From the NCBI GenBank assembly GCA_963764305.1, contig CAVXSD010000006.1, positions 1-64,000 of the forward strand: a stretch of 64,000 bases of DNA. The letters are read 5' to 3'. This document shows positions 11,261 to 20,449 of this stretch, piece after piece. Within the stretch, counting starts at the first letter, position 1, and each line of letters opens with the position of its first letter. This DNA comes from Bog-473 sp963764305 (GTDB lineage: Bacteria; Actinomycetota; Acidimicrobiia; Acidimicrobiales; RAAP-2). The translations under genes were made by a program, and so were the position numbers. Under the pieces are notes generated by a model, which saw only the letters and a program-made list of their open reading frames with translations, was not told the origin of the DNA and did not search any database.

Positions 11261-12842
11261 TTACGCAGGCTTCCGGAACATGTCGCAGTGGCTGAGCGAC
11301 TCGACGAACTCGAAATGCTTGCGTACCCAGTGCTCGATCTGTCGCGGTTGCAACGGGCCGGTTCCCATTGATCGACCGGTCGACACACACCCAGGTGGCC
11401 TCGCCGCGCTCAGTCGCCGGATCACCCCTTGCTCGCCCGCGGCGCCGAAGTCCGAGACCTCGGGAATGTCGAACGGGAGCGGATCGCGCGTCCCGGTGGT
11501 GAGGTACCAGAACCCGGCGTCCTTGGTGGCGATCAACACGCGACCATCGGTCGACTCGGCGACGAAAGACCGGAGCTCCTCGACCGACGACCGGAGCCGC
11601 TTCGCCACCGGGACGTTCTGGAAGTGCGGATAGGCCGAACGGGTCACGAGACGATCGGTGTACCCGTCGACCGAGTGCAGCACGATCACGACCATCGCCG
11701 CGAGGACCGCGGCGCTCGCGAGCCCGTACACGGCGTGCCGAACGCGGCGAGTCAGTGGGCGGGCCGACCGGGCCGCCATCACCGCCCCGAGCGTGGCGGC
11801 GAAGGCAAGCGGCGCGACATCGGCGAGATGATTCGATCCCGGGAGCGGGAACATGCCGACGAGCGCGGCGACGGTGAACAACGCGAAGAACACCACGAGG
11901 CGGCGGTCGGCGCCACCGCGCACGCAGCACTGCCCACACGATCGTGATCGTCAGGAAGATCGGGAGCAACGCGAGGACCGCATGGAGCGCGTCGAGGGGT
12001 CGTCCGCCGTTCGCAACGATTGTCCGCAAGGTGTCGAGGCTGTTGCTCACGGTGGTGGCGTACGACGTGCCGACGCGGATGTAGTCGCCTTTGTCGGCGA
12101 ACACCTGGCTGACGAAGTCGTTCCACGCTCCTGACGCCAGAATCGGGAGTGCGACGAGCACGAGCGGTGCCACGAAGCCGCTGGCGACGAGCCCCTCCTC
12201 GCGGACGAGGCTCCGCCTGTCGAGGCCCTTGCCGCGGATGACCCAGATCCCTACGACGGCCGCGGCGAGGGTGAGGAGCCCGATGTTGGGCTTCGCGCCG
12301 AACGACAGTCCGCACGCGACGCCCACGCCGACGAGGAGCCACGGGCTTCGTCTGGTTGCATCGACGTCCTGGTCACACCACACGAGCAGGACACGGAATG
12401 CGACGAGCGCGAACAGGATGGCCAACGACGAGTAGACGCTGATCCAGTGCGTCACGGGTGATGCGACCACGAACAGTGCGGCACCGAAGAGCACCAGCGT
12501 TTGCCAACGAACACGGCACCAGATCGCGATCGAGATCGCAATGAGGAACTCAGGTACGAAGATGGCGACCTGCAACGCGCGCAAGACCGTGAGTTGCACG
12601 CCTCCAACCCGGGCGAACCCCGCGCTCAGCCATGCCGCGAGCGGGGTCGACACGAAGTACACATCGGAGTACAGGCGGTCGCCGTGGGTGAGGCGCCGGG
12701 TGACCCAGAGCATCCACGCCTCGTCGATGAGATTCGCCCGGTTGCCGAGGAGCAGCACATAGGTGATCGCGAAGAGCGAGATCGCCGCACCCACCCACGT
12801 TGCCGGGCTCGGCCTTCGCGGGCCGGGGATTACCTGAGTCAT
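11261..12842 (-). pseudogene. Polytopic membrane glycosyltransferase-like protein (paralogue 2), one frameshift
   Basis: The best-preserved member of the membrane set, about 527 residues. From the ATG at 12842 one frame runs through NRANLIDEAWMLWV, YFVSTPLAAWLSAGFARVGG, FGAKPNIGLLTLAAAVVGIW to ILTITIVWAV-like helices, then shifts near 11920 into LVVFFALFTVAALVGMFPLP, an extracytoplasmic stretch with FWYLTTGTRDPLPFDIPEV, and the tail HFEFVESLSHCDMFRKPA. Same plan as 5389-6976. The start lies 14 bases after the phosphoesterase stop, so the two may share a transcript. Confidence 0.65.
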
Positions 12843-12855
12843 CGCGCGGCATCGC

Positions 12856-14303
12856 TCAGCCGGCGGGTGACGGGTTGGGGTCGAGGATGACCGGTGGTCG
12901 TGGTGCTTGGTTGAAGTCGAAGTCCTTGACGAGGTTGCCGAGCACCTTGGCGTTCTCGCGGACGGTTGGTCGGGGGTCGGGGCGGCCGTCGGTCTTCGGG
13001 TCGATGCGGGCACCGCCGAGGAAGTCGTCTTCGATGAACTTCACGTACGCGTCGTGGCTGAGGGTCTGGTGGTCGATGTACCCGCGCTTCGCGTAGGGGC
13101 TGATGACGAGTCCGGGCACGCGGAGGCCGTACCCGTTCTGGTCGACGGTGGGCGGCTTCACGTGGTCGTAGAAGCCGCCCCAGTCGTCCCATGACAGGAA
13201 GATCGCGGTCGAGTTCCAGTCGGGGCTGCGCATCACCGCGTTGATGATGTTCGTCACGTACGCCTGTCCCGCGGCGATCGACGCGGGCGGGTGCTCGCTC
13301 ACGTCGTCGCCGGGGATCACCCACGAGACAGCCGGGAGGGTGCCTTGTTGCGCGGCGGTGAGGAAGTTCTGCGTCGGTTGGATGTTGCCGAGCTGCCCGT
13401 CGGTCTTGACGGTGTCGAAGTAGGGCAGCGGGTTCCAGATGCCGGGGGTGTTGGCGTTCTGCGCGTGCAGCGTGCAGGTGACCTGCGATGCGTTCCGGCA
13501 GTCGGGCTCCTGGCCGGGCGAGATGTAGTAGCCCCACGACACGCCGTACTGGTGCAGGAGGTAGGTGAGATCGGTCCACGCGTAGTCAGGCGTGGGGAGT
13601 GTCTGCGCGCCCGTCTGCTTCTTCCGCGCCGCGGCCTGGAAGTCGGGAGGCGGTACCGGCCGGTCGAGTGTCGTTCGTGCAGCTCTGGGGGTCGCCGGCG
13701 CGGCTGCAGATCGCCGACCATTCCGACACCATGAACAGGTGCTGCGGCAGGCTCCACGAGCTGTTCGGCTCGAACAGGTGGTCTTGCAGCACGAACTGGT
13801 TCGCGTACGCCCAGTAGTTCGGGATCTCGCGGGCGTCGTGGTAGCCGAGCACGTCGAGGGCGCTTCCGGGCGTGCACCCGGGGTCGTGCGGGTCGTTGCA
13901 TCGCTGCGGTGTCGTCACGGATTGCGCGAGGAAGCCGTTCATCTTGCCGCCGTTGATGTCGGCCGCCGCCGCCTTTGCGCCGTGTGGCCCGCCGCCGTTC
14001 ATGTCGGCGGGGTCGTGGAACGGCCGCGTGCAGGTACCCGTCTTCGGGTTCGGCAGGCACACGGTCGGCACGCCGTGGTGCATCGGGATGCCGTCGGCGC
14101 CCGGGTACGTGCCGAAGTACGAGTCGAACGACCGGTTCTCCTGCATGATCACCACGACATGCTTGATCTTGTGGATCCCGCTCGCTGCCGGAGCCGCCGC
14201 TCCGGGCGCGCCGGCGGTCGTGACGTCAGCGCTCGCGGCTGACGGGAAGGTGGTGACCGCGCTGAGCGCGGCGACGACCGAGGACCGCCCACTTCATGTT
14301 CAT
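12856..14303 (-). pseudogene. Secreted phospholipase C / acid phosphatase family phosphoesterase, frame-broken
   Basis: Phosphoesterase of the bacterial phospholipase C family (PF04185 type), which hydrolyses phosphate esters outside the cell. Signal peptide MNMKWAVL(shift)VVAALSAVTTFPSAASA, then HVVVIMQENRSFDSYFGTY, the N-terminal metal-site motif, and in the second half FLSWDDWGGFYDHVKPP and GLRVPGLVISPYAK, both hallmark segments. Breaks at about 14275 and 13600; a clean 228-residue C-terminal block runs 13542-12856. ATG 14303 overlaps the stop of the upstream fragment. Confidence 0.75.
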
Positions 14304-14795
14304 CGGGTCACCGGGAGCTGGAGGCAGAGGATTCGCGTCGTACCCGAGTGCCAGTCGGGCGCGCATCGGGGCAGGGACGCTTCGAGCGCGCTGCGGCGTC
14401 GAAGCTCGAGCACCCAGACCCGCCCGGTTGCCGGCGCATGACCGAGCTGCACCGCGGCCACCTGAGGGAGGCCGGTCACGTGCACTTTGCGGTACGGCGT
14501 GCCCGTCGCGATCGCGAGCGGCCAGACGATCTCGGGCCGGCGACGGGCCGGATGGACCGCGACGGTGTCGCCAGGCCGCACGACCGACTCGAGATGCCGG
14601 ATGAACACGTCGGGTCCCGAACGCGCGTTCACGAGCTCGACGGCCTTGGGCACGCCGATCGCCACGACGAGTACCACGAGCACGATGCCGAGTTTCGGCG
14701 CGGCCCGCACGATCGATTCGACGACCACGCCGATCGCGAACAGCGCGCCCCACGACATCACCGTCAACGTCCGGTCGAGCATGAAGAAGTTCGGA
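14300..14795 (-). pseudogene. C-terminal fragment of a membrane protein
   Basis: From about FFMLDRTLTVMSWGALFAIG to the stop at 14300 the protein reads as the last helices and external tail of a large membrane enzyme (VESVVRPGDTVAVHP, RVWVLELRRRSAL). The N-terminal part is missing: going upstream, the DNA becomes the VapC toxin gene in another frame at about 14795. Stop overlaps the phosphoesterase start (ATGA). Confidence 0.5.
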
Positions 14796-15099
14796 TGGCA
14801 ATGGCAGCGATGAGGCAGTCGATCAGCTTTCTCACTGTTTCCCCGTGCCGGCGACACGAGCGGTACAGCGCGGCTGCGTCTTCGTAGTCAGTCGCTTCGG
14901 TGGGCAGCAAAGAGGCGCGAGCGAGCAGTCCTCGAAGGTCGTTGAGGTGTTGCTCGTCTCGTGCGCCGGCGAGCACTTCCATTCGGATGGGGTGGCACGT
15001 GACGATCTCGTCGTCCAAGAGTGCGTCGACGCGGTCGCAGACGGGGCTGCCCGTGTCACGGAGGAACTCGACCCACGCCGAGGTGTCGATGATGATCAC
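14764..15099 (-). CDS. vapC: VapC-type PIN-domain toxin, C-terminally altered
   Basis: PIN-domain endoribonuclease, the toxin of a type II pair. MIIIDTSAWVEFLR carries the first active-site Asp (D5), RMEVLAGA the conserved Glu, and DCLIAAIAI the third acid. The protein then ends abruptly as RTSSCSTGR, at 111 residues against about 130 in the family, and lacks the usual fourth acidic motif. The last codons share DNA with the membrane-protein fragment, so the natural 3' end seems replaced. The start overlaps the antitoxin stop (ATGA). Toxicity is doubtful. Confidence 0.8.
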   Translation of the reverse strand: MIIIDTSAWVEFLRDTGSPVCDRVDALLDDEIVTCHPIRMEVLAGARDEQHLNDLRGLLARASLLPTEATDYEDAAALYRSCRRHGETVRKLIDCLIAAIAIRTSSCSTGR

Positions 15100-15299
15100 G
15101 GGGTGCGTGCAGAGCGCATTTCCTCGAGGTCACCCTCCCAACCGGATCCGCGAAGCCGGCGGGCTTTCTCGAGGCTCAGCGGCTCTCCTGCCAGAGTCCG
15201 CAAAGCGAAGTTCACGGCCTCTCGTTTGGTGGCCAGGCGATACCGCCGCATGACGACGTCGCAGGCCTCCTCGTCGATGTCGATGTTGGTGCGACTCAT
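15096..15299 (-). CDS. vapB: VapB-type antitoxin
   Basis: 67 residues. MSRTNIDIDEEACDVVMRRY and KREAVNFALRTLAGEPLSL give the ribbon-helix-helix DNA-binding head; the C-terminal Trp/Glu-rich tail (GWEGDLEEMRS) would wrap the toxin. Longer in-frame extension upstream is ruled out by the promoter directly ahead of this ATG. Likely autoregulated together with the toxin. Confidence 0.85.
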   Translation of the reverse strand: MSRTNIDIDEEACDVVMRRYRLATKREAVNFALRTLAGEPLSLEKARRLRGSGWEGDLEEMRSARTP

Positions 15300-15315
15300 A
15301 CACCTATGATACACC
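15298..15315 (-). promoter_or_regulatory. vapBC promoter and direct-repeat operator
   Basis: On the coding strand a -10 box TATCAT (15311-15306) lies 6 bases from the vapB ATG, so the mRNA should be leaderless. The same spot holds two direct repeats of ATACACC on the + strand (15298-15304 and 15309-15315), 11 bases apart, one helical turn: a fitting site for two RHH dimers. Repression role is inference. Confidence 0.55.
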
Positions 15316-15494
15316 AATATTCCTGGGACGTGCCCTGGGGTGGGCAATGCCGGCCCGGAGATCCGTCTCCACAGTCCACCCTCTATGGCAAGGGATGGCA
15401 CAACAGCCCTGATCATGCTGAACCGCTCCGCACCGGCATGCACTCTGACCAGGACTGCTGTCTTCATGCGAACGGCGACGAAACCCGTTTTCGT

Positions 15495-15538
15495 AACTGC
15501 AAAGCCCCGTACGGCGGTTCGATTCCGCCCGCCGCCTC
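15495..15538 (+). pseudogene. 3' half of a tRNA-Cys gene (probable attachment site)
   Basis: CTGCAAAGCC followed by the T-arm GGCGGTTCGATTCCGCC and acceptor strand CGCCGCCT matches the 3' half of an actinobacterial tRNA-Cys (anticodon GCA). The bases 5' of it do not form the anticodon stem, the D-arm or the 5' acceptor strand, so no complete tRNA is present. Such 3' fragments are left by site-specific integration. No integrase is seen in the window. Confidence 0.6.
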
Positions 15539-15816
15539 TTCTTGTTGGTGCAGGTGGGCGGTACTGCACACCATTCCCTGTGCCGAGTCCCCGCCGGATA
15601 CCGCGGATATACCGCGGCTCCTCATGGACAACCGGGGGATCCGAGCGGACTCGTGCGCACTCCGAGCCGACGTGATCACGTCGTCGAGGCAGCTGGCGAT
15701 CGCCTTGCTCCGCTCTGCCGTGGCGTGCTGGTAGCGCACGGCGGTTATGCGCGCCATGTGGACACAGGGTTAGGCCAGTGAGGACGCTCACTCAATGCAG
15801 CCCACGGGTAAGGACT

Positions 15817-17457
15817 TCACGCTGTCTGAGAGTCCCGATGACGTTGGCCTTGGCTGAAACGCAATCTATCAAGCAGCCGGGCGGGCGCGAAGATCGCTGG
15901 CTCATGAAGTGGCCACACCTCGCAGTGTCGCGCCTTCGAATCCGAGGCCGCGAGGATCCCGTTGACCGCCCGACGAGCGGCTTCGTTGGCGCCCTCCATG
16001 GTTGCCAGATCGGTGAACGTGCGGACATAGTCAGAAGCCAAGAACAGGTTCGGTACTGCAGTAGAGGCGTCTGGGCGGTACTGCCACGATCCGACCGTGT
16101 TGACTAGCAACGGTTCAAGGTTGATGTCGGTACGTATCCCTTCGGCTTCCCTCACCTCGGGAAACCGAACGTCCTCATCCAGAAACCAGGACACGACATT
16201 GTCCTCGGCTAAGGCCTGCGGGTAAGTCGGCGCGAGGTGCGCCCGGAGCTGGGCGAGGACGTCGGTGGCGATTTCTTCTCGCGTACAGTCCATCGCCGTC
16301 TTGCCTGAGACAAGACCCGGCGTCTGCCAATCCGAGATGTCGACGGAGAAGACGCCTCGCACATCTCCTTGTCCGACGTCGGCAGCCTTGAAGTTGCTCC
16401 AGAATTGGGCCTGCGAGATCGAGGTGAGGGACCACGGCGAGTCGATGTAGATGACGTGTCCGTGAACGATGGGTACGTCCCGGCGAAGGAAGAAAACGAT
16501 GCCGTTCATCCAGCGGGTGACGAGCCGAGACAACTGGGCGAGCCCGGGATCGGCCTGTTGGATGGCGTCGTTCGCCAGACGGGTCATGTGTTCGACCGGC
16601 ACGGCAGCGACATACCAGTCCGCCGCAACTTGTCTCCGGCCTCTGGAATCAGCGACGACCACGCCGCTGATGCGGCCGGCCTGCGTTTCTAGCCCTTCGA
16701 CCCGGACGCCAAGTTCGAAGTTGACCCCAAGGTGCTCCAGGTGTGCGAGCCACGGCGAGATCCACACATCACTGGTCGGGCCATTGAGCACCCGATCCGC
16801 CTCGCGACCCGGAGTGCCCAAGTCGAAGAGGAGCTGCAGCAAGGTGTAGCCCCCAGTACGCGCGCTCATTTCACGGGCGCGAGCAGCTACTAAGGTTCGA
16901 GTGAGTCCATCGGCCATGAACTTCTGGTAAGCGACTGACCGGTGAGATGCTCCCGAGAAGTCCCACCAACTCACCCGGTCCCACTCGTCGTGGCGGCGCT
17001 CCTCGCAACTCGTAAGGAGGACTAGAAGTCTGCTCGCGAAGTAGGCGTAGTCCCCAGGGGAGAGCTGGGCAATGGGATGTAGCGCGGTGTGAAGTATCAG
17101 TTGGAGGTCGCGGACCGAATCTGGGAAGTGAGCCGGTAGCTTGACTGGCGGCAGGCCACCTGACCGGGCGATCTCGGACTCCGTGGCGTCGCGGAGGTTG
17201 TCCAAGACTCCATCGGCCTGGTTGCGGTAAGGAATGCGACGCATCGTGTCTGGAAGGTGCCGATAGAAGCCCGGGAAGAACCGGAACCCGTGTTCAGCGG
17301 GAAGGCTGTCTCGACCGGGACTGCTCGAATGGGGAACGGGGAAGCTGCGCGCCTTTCCGCCCGGCAGGTCGCGACCCTCCAGGACCGTCACAGAGAAACC
17401 TCGCTCGGCGAGCTCTTGCGCCGCCGACATGCCGGCTACGCCACCACCGAGGATCAA
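15817..17457 (-). CDS. FAD-dependent amine/phytoene-type oxidoreductase (HpnE-like)
   Basis: 547-residue flavoprotein of the phytoene desaturase / hydroxysqualene dehydroxylase group. The FAD-binding start is ILGGGVAGMSAAQELAERG, followed by VLEGRDLPGGKARS; the C-terminal FAD segment is NLFLASDYVRTFTDLATMEG. The middle (SWWDFSGASHRSVAYQKF) fits desaturase-like enzymes that act on isoprenoids. The start is awkward: an in-frame stop lies 5 codons above, and only TTG at 17457 precedes the GGG motif, so a few N-terminal residues may be lost. No squalene or carotenoid genes are nearby. Confidence 0.75.
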   Translation of the reverse strand: MILGGGVAGMSAAQELAERGFSVTVLEGRDLPGGKARSFPVPHSSSPGRDSLPAEHGFRFFPGFYRHLPDTMRRIPYRNQADGVLDNLRDATESEIARSGGLPPVKLPAHFPDSVRDLQLILHTALHPIAQLSPGDYAYFASRLLVLLTSCEERRHDEWDRVSWWDFSGASHRSVAYQKFMADGLTRTLVAARAREMSARTGGYTLLQLLFDLGTPGREADRVLNGPTSDVWISPWLAHLEHLGVNFELGVRVEGLETQAGRISGVVVADSRGRRQVAADWYVAAVPVEHMTRLANDAIQQADPGLAQLSRLVTRWMNGIVFFLRRDVPIVHGHVIYIDSPWSLTSISQAQFWSNFKAADVGQGDVRGVFSVDISDWQTPGLVSGKTAMDCTREEIATDVLAQLRAHLAPTYPQALAEDNVVSWFLDEDVRFPEVREAEGIRTDINLEPLLVNTVGSWQYRPDASTAVPNLFLASDYVRTFTDLATMEGANEAARRAVNGILAASDSKARHCEVWPLHEPAIFAPARLLDRLRFSQGQRHRDSQTA

Positions 17458-17755
17458 GACTGAAATTGGTCAGTTGGCTAGACCTCCTTTTGGACCACGC
17501 GCACCCTGGCAGAAGTCCACAAACACTTCTCGATGGCACGAGTTTGCATTAACAGCAGCGTCTGAACAACTCGCCCAGTTTGGTGTCCCAAGGCCCGGTC
17601 ACACCATTGGACATGAGACACGATCAAGAGGGTCGTGGGGATCGCCGCCACGCCCGGGAACTGAGTTCGGCCTCAACGCCTCCCGGTTCGTTCGTCCGGG
17701 ATGGTTCGTCCCTCGCGGAATACCACGTTCTCCAGACACACGTCGTTGTGACAGA

Positions 17756-18427
17756 TCATCGAAGCACGTCCCGGTCGTCATCGATCCGAATGTTCAACCC
17801 AGCAAAGACCCCTTTAGCCAATGGGAGGACTTGTGCGCTGTCAATCACAATATCTCGAAGGTATTCGCTGCCCTTGAGATTCGAGAGAACCGACCCGTGA
17901 AAGCGGGCGCCGGGAAGCTTCGCCTGAGATACATCGGCTTCGCTCAGGCTGCAGTCGAAAAAGGACGCGGCTGTCAACTGAGCTGAATAGAGCTCAGCTC
18001 GTTCCAGGTTCACACGATCAAAGAGGACACGATCACCTTGGGCCATTCGAAGGTTCACACCGTCAAGCCTGACTTGGGAGAAGCTGACGTCTTGCAACTG
18101 GGCTCGGGGGAGCAGCGCACCCGACATGCGGCACCCTTTGAACGTCACGCGCGTGAAGGAGGCCTCTCCGATATCTGCGCCCGAGAAGTCGCTCGCTTCC
18201 ACAAGGACATCAACCAGGCGAAGGCGGTTGAGATCAGCGGCCGTGAAGGAGGAATGCACGATATGTGAGTCCTCAACTATTAACCCCTCGAGGTCGAGGT
18301 CAGAAAACTCCCCCTGAATGGTGCCGTGGTTGATCTCGGACCCGATGGCGAGAATTAGATCTGATTCCGAAGGCAAATCGGAGGGAAGGCGGGGAGGTGT
18401 CGGTCGGTCGCTTCTCGCACGAGCCAT
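17756..18427 (-). CDS. Pentapeptide-repeat protein
   Basis: 223 residues. From about residue 45 the sequence follows A(D/N)Lxx periodicity (SDLDLEGLIVEDSHIVHSSF, ADIGEASFTRVTFKG, RAELYSAQLTAASF), giving a right-handed quadrilateral beta-helix of roughly six turns. Members of this fold can mimic DNA and shield gyrase, but most have no known role. Start ATG 18427 is 7 bases after a perfect -10. Confidence 0.8.
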   Translation of the reverse strand: MARARSDRPTPPRLPSDLPSESDLILAIGSEINHGTIQGEFSDLDLEGLIVEDSHIVHSSFTAADLNRLRLVDVLVEASDFSGADIGEASFTRVTFKGCRMSGALLPRAQLQDVSFSQVRLDGVNLRMAQGDRVLFDRVNLERAELYSAQLTAASFFDCSLSEADVSQAKLPGARFHGSVLSNLKGSEYLRDIVIDSAQVLPLAKGVFAGLNIRIDDDRDVLR

Positions 18428-18434
18428 TCTCTAG

Positions 18435-18440
18435 AGGATA
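18435..18440 (-). promoter_or_regulatory. -10 box of the pentapeptide-repeat gene
   Basis: TATCCT on the coding strand, 7 bases upstream of the ATG at 18427; predicts a leaderless transcript. Confidence 0.45.
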
Positions 18441-18482
18441 AGGGCCGAGAGGAGAGTGCCCAGTTCGCCGGAAGTAGGCGTA

Positions 18483-19375
18483 TTAGCGGTTGGATGACAT
18501 CTGCATATGCCAAAGACTGACATCGAGGCCTGGATAACGGGTTGCAATGCCCGCCAATGTTTCTTGGGTCCAATGAGGGTGACGCGGGCGTGGGAACCCG
18601 AGGAGAAGCAGTTGTCTCAGCGTCGCCTGTTCAACAAACGGTCGCCAATCCGGATGAAACGACTGGTCTCCCCAGGAATGCCGGGATGTCCATGTGTTCT
18701 CGGCGTGGCGGTAACTGGCATGGATGCTGAAGCGGGCGGCGCCCTCTGCGGTCAGTTCGGTTGCCCGATGAAACGTGTCTGTGCTGTAGAGCACGACCGT
18801 TCCATCTTTACCGGCCCCGGATGACTCATGCTCGTAGAGTTCTGGTCGCTCGTTGCGCCTTGGACATGTGGCAAAGCCCGAATGCCCTTGCTCACGGAAA
18901 GCGGAACCAGGTGGGTGGGTCCGAGATCTTCGGTGACATCGGAGAGCCAGATGAACAACTCCAAACCTCGCCATCGGATGTCACTCGACGGAACAAGAAG
19001 TGTGTGGTTGAGAAAGTCGCGGTGATGTTCCTGCTCGTAGCGAACCGCACCGGCGTACTTGGCCCAAAGCTCCGATGCATAGATGCGGATGTCGCCAGTC
19101 CCGAAAGCGGCCTCGACAAGCGCCGTCACCTTCTCGTGGACGGCGAGGTTGCATAAAGGAATAGACGGAAACGGAAAGGGAACGATGTCTCCGTATTCGT
19201 CTCCGGTATAGATACGGGTGTCCTCGCTTGATGAATCAGCGTGATATTGCTCTGCGGTCGGGTAGACCGAGAGGAGGCCAACCTTGGCTAGGTCCAGATC
19301 AGGCCCTGCGAGATAGCCGGGCAGCACAACGAAACCGTCACATCGCCAGGCGTCCGCGGCGGTGGCAACATCCAT
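18483..19375 (-). pseudogene. Phytanoyl-CoA dioxygenase family protein, frameshifted
   Basis: Fe(II)/2-oxoglutarate dioxygenase. The first frame (19375 to about 18850) carries the GFVVLPGYL start and HHRDFLNHTLLVPS with the HxD iron ligands. Downstream of a shift near 18840-18870 another frame continues with GTVVLYSTDTFHRATELT, which holds the distal His, then ARFSIHASYR with the 2-oxoglutarate Arg, to 18483. Both halves of the iron site exist but cannot be made as one protein unless the shift is a sequencing error. About 297 residues if repaired. Confidence 0.7.
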
Positions 19376-19483
19376 GACCTCAGAATGCCATCAACCGGGG
19401 GCGAGAGGCACTCTTGCAGGTGCTCCAGTTCATTGCCGGGACCGTGGGGCAGTTCGGCACCAGTGGGGCAGGCGGCGACCGCC

Positions 19484-20209
19484 TTAGTCAGCGTCAGCCA
19501 TTCGCCATTCTGGTCTGGCGATCGGGCTCTCCGGTCGGAACCCCTTCCACGCCGCATATATGCCGAGCGACGCCTCCCAAGCGATCTCCGGCAGTGATAG
19601 CAGACCAGAAAGTGCCGAACCGTTCTTGTAGACACCGCACAGGGTCAGCACGAAGGAAAGGATCAGCAAGGGGCCACCGATTAGTCCCAGCAACGCCATG
19701 CGGGGCGGCACAAGTGCTGATCGGTACATCAAGTAGCCCAGCAAGATGCCGTTCCCGATTCCCGCAACGAGTCCGGGCCCCCACTGAAACGCCCATTCGT
19801 ATGTGTTCGCCAGCGAACTACCAGAAGCACCTAGTGCCGCAGCATGGACGCCAGAAGCTGAGGCCAAGGCGTTCGACACGTTCACAATTGTGATGATGCT
19901 CATGATGCCAATCGCAGCGAAGACCGACTCCATGATGCGAGCGGCGACGTATCCGAGCGAGACGGTTTCGCTTTGCCGTCTAACGAGCGGGTAGATAACG
20001 ACTGCCGTTCCGATTTGGGTGACGATTAGTCCGAACTCAAGGACCGCGCCGAGCTTGAGACTTGCGTTAGAAGTGGACCCGGGGACGAATGCAAAGTTCG
20101 ACCAGCTCGTATGGAGCCCGTGAACGAAGAGCAGCCGCGCCGGGATGCTCGTTACGAATGTGGCGATGAACAACCAGCCGAAGATTCGCCCAGTTCGCTG
20201 AACATCCAT
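19484..20209 (-). CDS. DUF4386 family membrane protein
   Basis: 241 residues, about six helices (GRIFGWLFIATFVTSIPARL, LGAVLEFGLIVTQIGTAVV, GPGLVAGIGNGILLGYLMYR, GGPLLILSFVLTLCG). It matches the widespread DUF4386 proteins, whose role is unknown. A ribosome site GGGAGG lies 10-15 bases ahead of the ATG. The C-terminal 15 residues are polar. Confidence 0.75.
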   Translation of the reverse strand: MDVQRTGRIFGWLFIATFVTSIPARLLFVHGLHTSWSNFAFVPGSTSNASLKLGAVLEFGLIVTQIGTAVVIYPLVRRQSETVSLGYVAARIMESVFAAIGIMSIITIVNVSNALASASGVHAAALGASGSSLANTYEWAFQWGPGLVAGIGNGILLGYLMYRSALVPPRMALLGLIGGPLLILSFVLTLCGVYKNGSALSGLLSLPEIAWEASLGIYAAWKGFRPESPIARPEWRMADAD

Positions 20210-20302
20210 TGTGAAGGTACCTCCCTTCCCGCCCTCTCAGTGTTGCCAGAAAGTTGTCAAAGCCTTTTGATAACAGTACATCGGGAGAACGCCGAGCCTT
20301 AC

Positions 20303-20353
20303 TGTCCGCGATTTTTGAATCTCCCCACCCTCGATCACTGAAATTCCCCACCC
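20303..20353 (+). repeat. IS21 left terminal repeat
   Basis: Begins TGTCCGCGATTTTTGAATCT and includes GAATCTCCCCA and GAAATTCCCCA sub-repeats, the probable IstA binding sites. Confidence 0.7.
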
Positions 20354-20449
20354 TGTCCCGGTGAGCTGAACCATCCACCCGCGGCGGTGGGCCCCCTTCG
20401 ATGCTGACGAGCGACCAAGCAAGACAGCTCGAAGGGAGACCCGCTTCGC

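Noticed and set aside
15464..15757. Reading GGIEPPYGALQL on the minus strand
   Set aside because: This string is the well-known false translation across a tRNA 3' end; it led to the tRNA-Cys fragment call instead.
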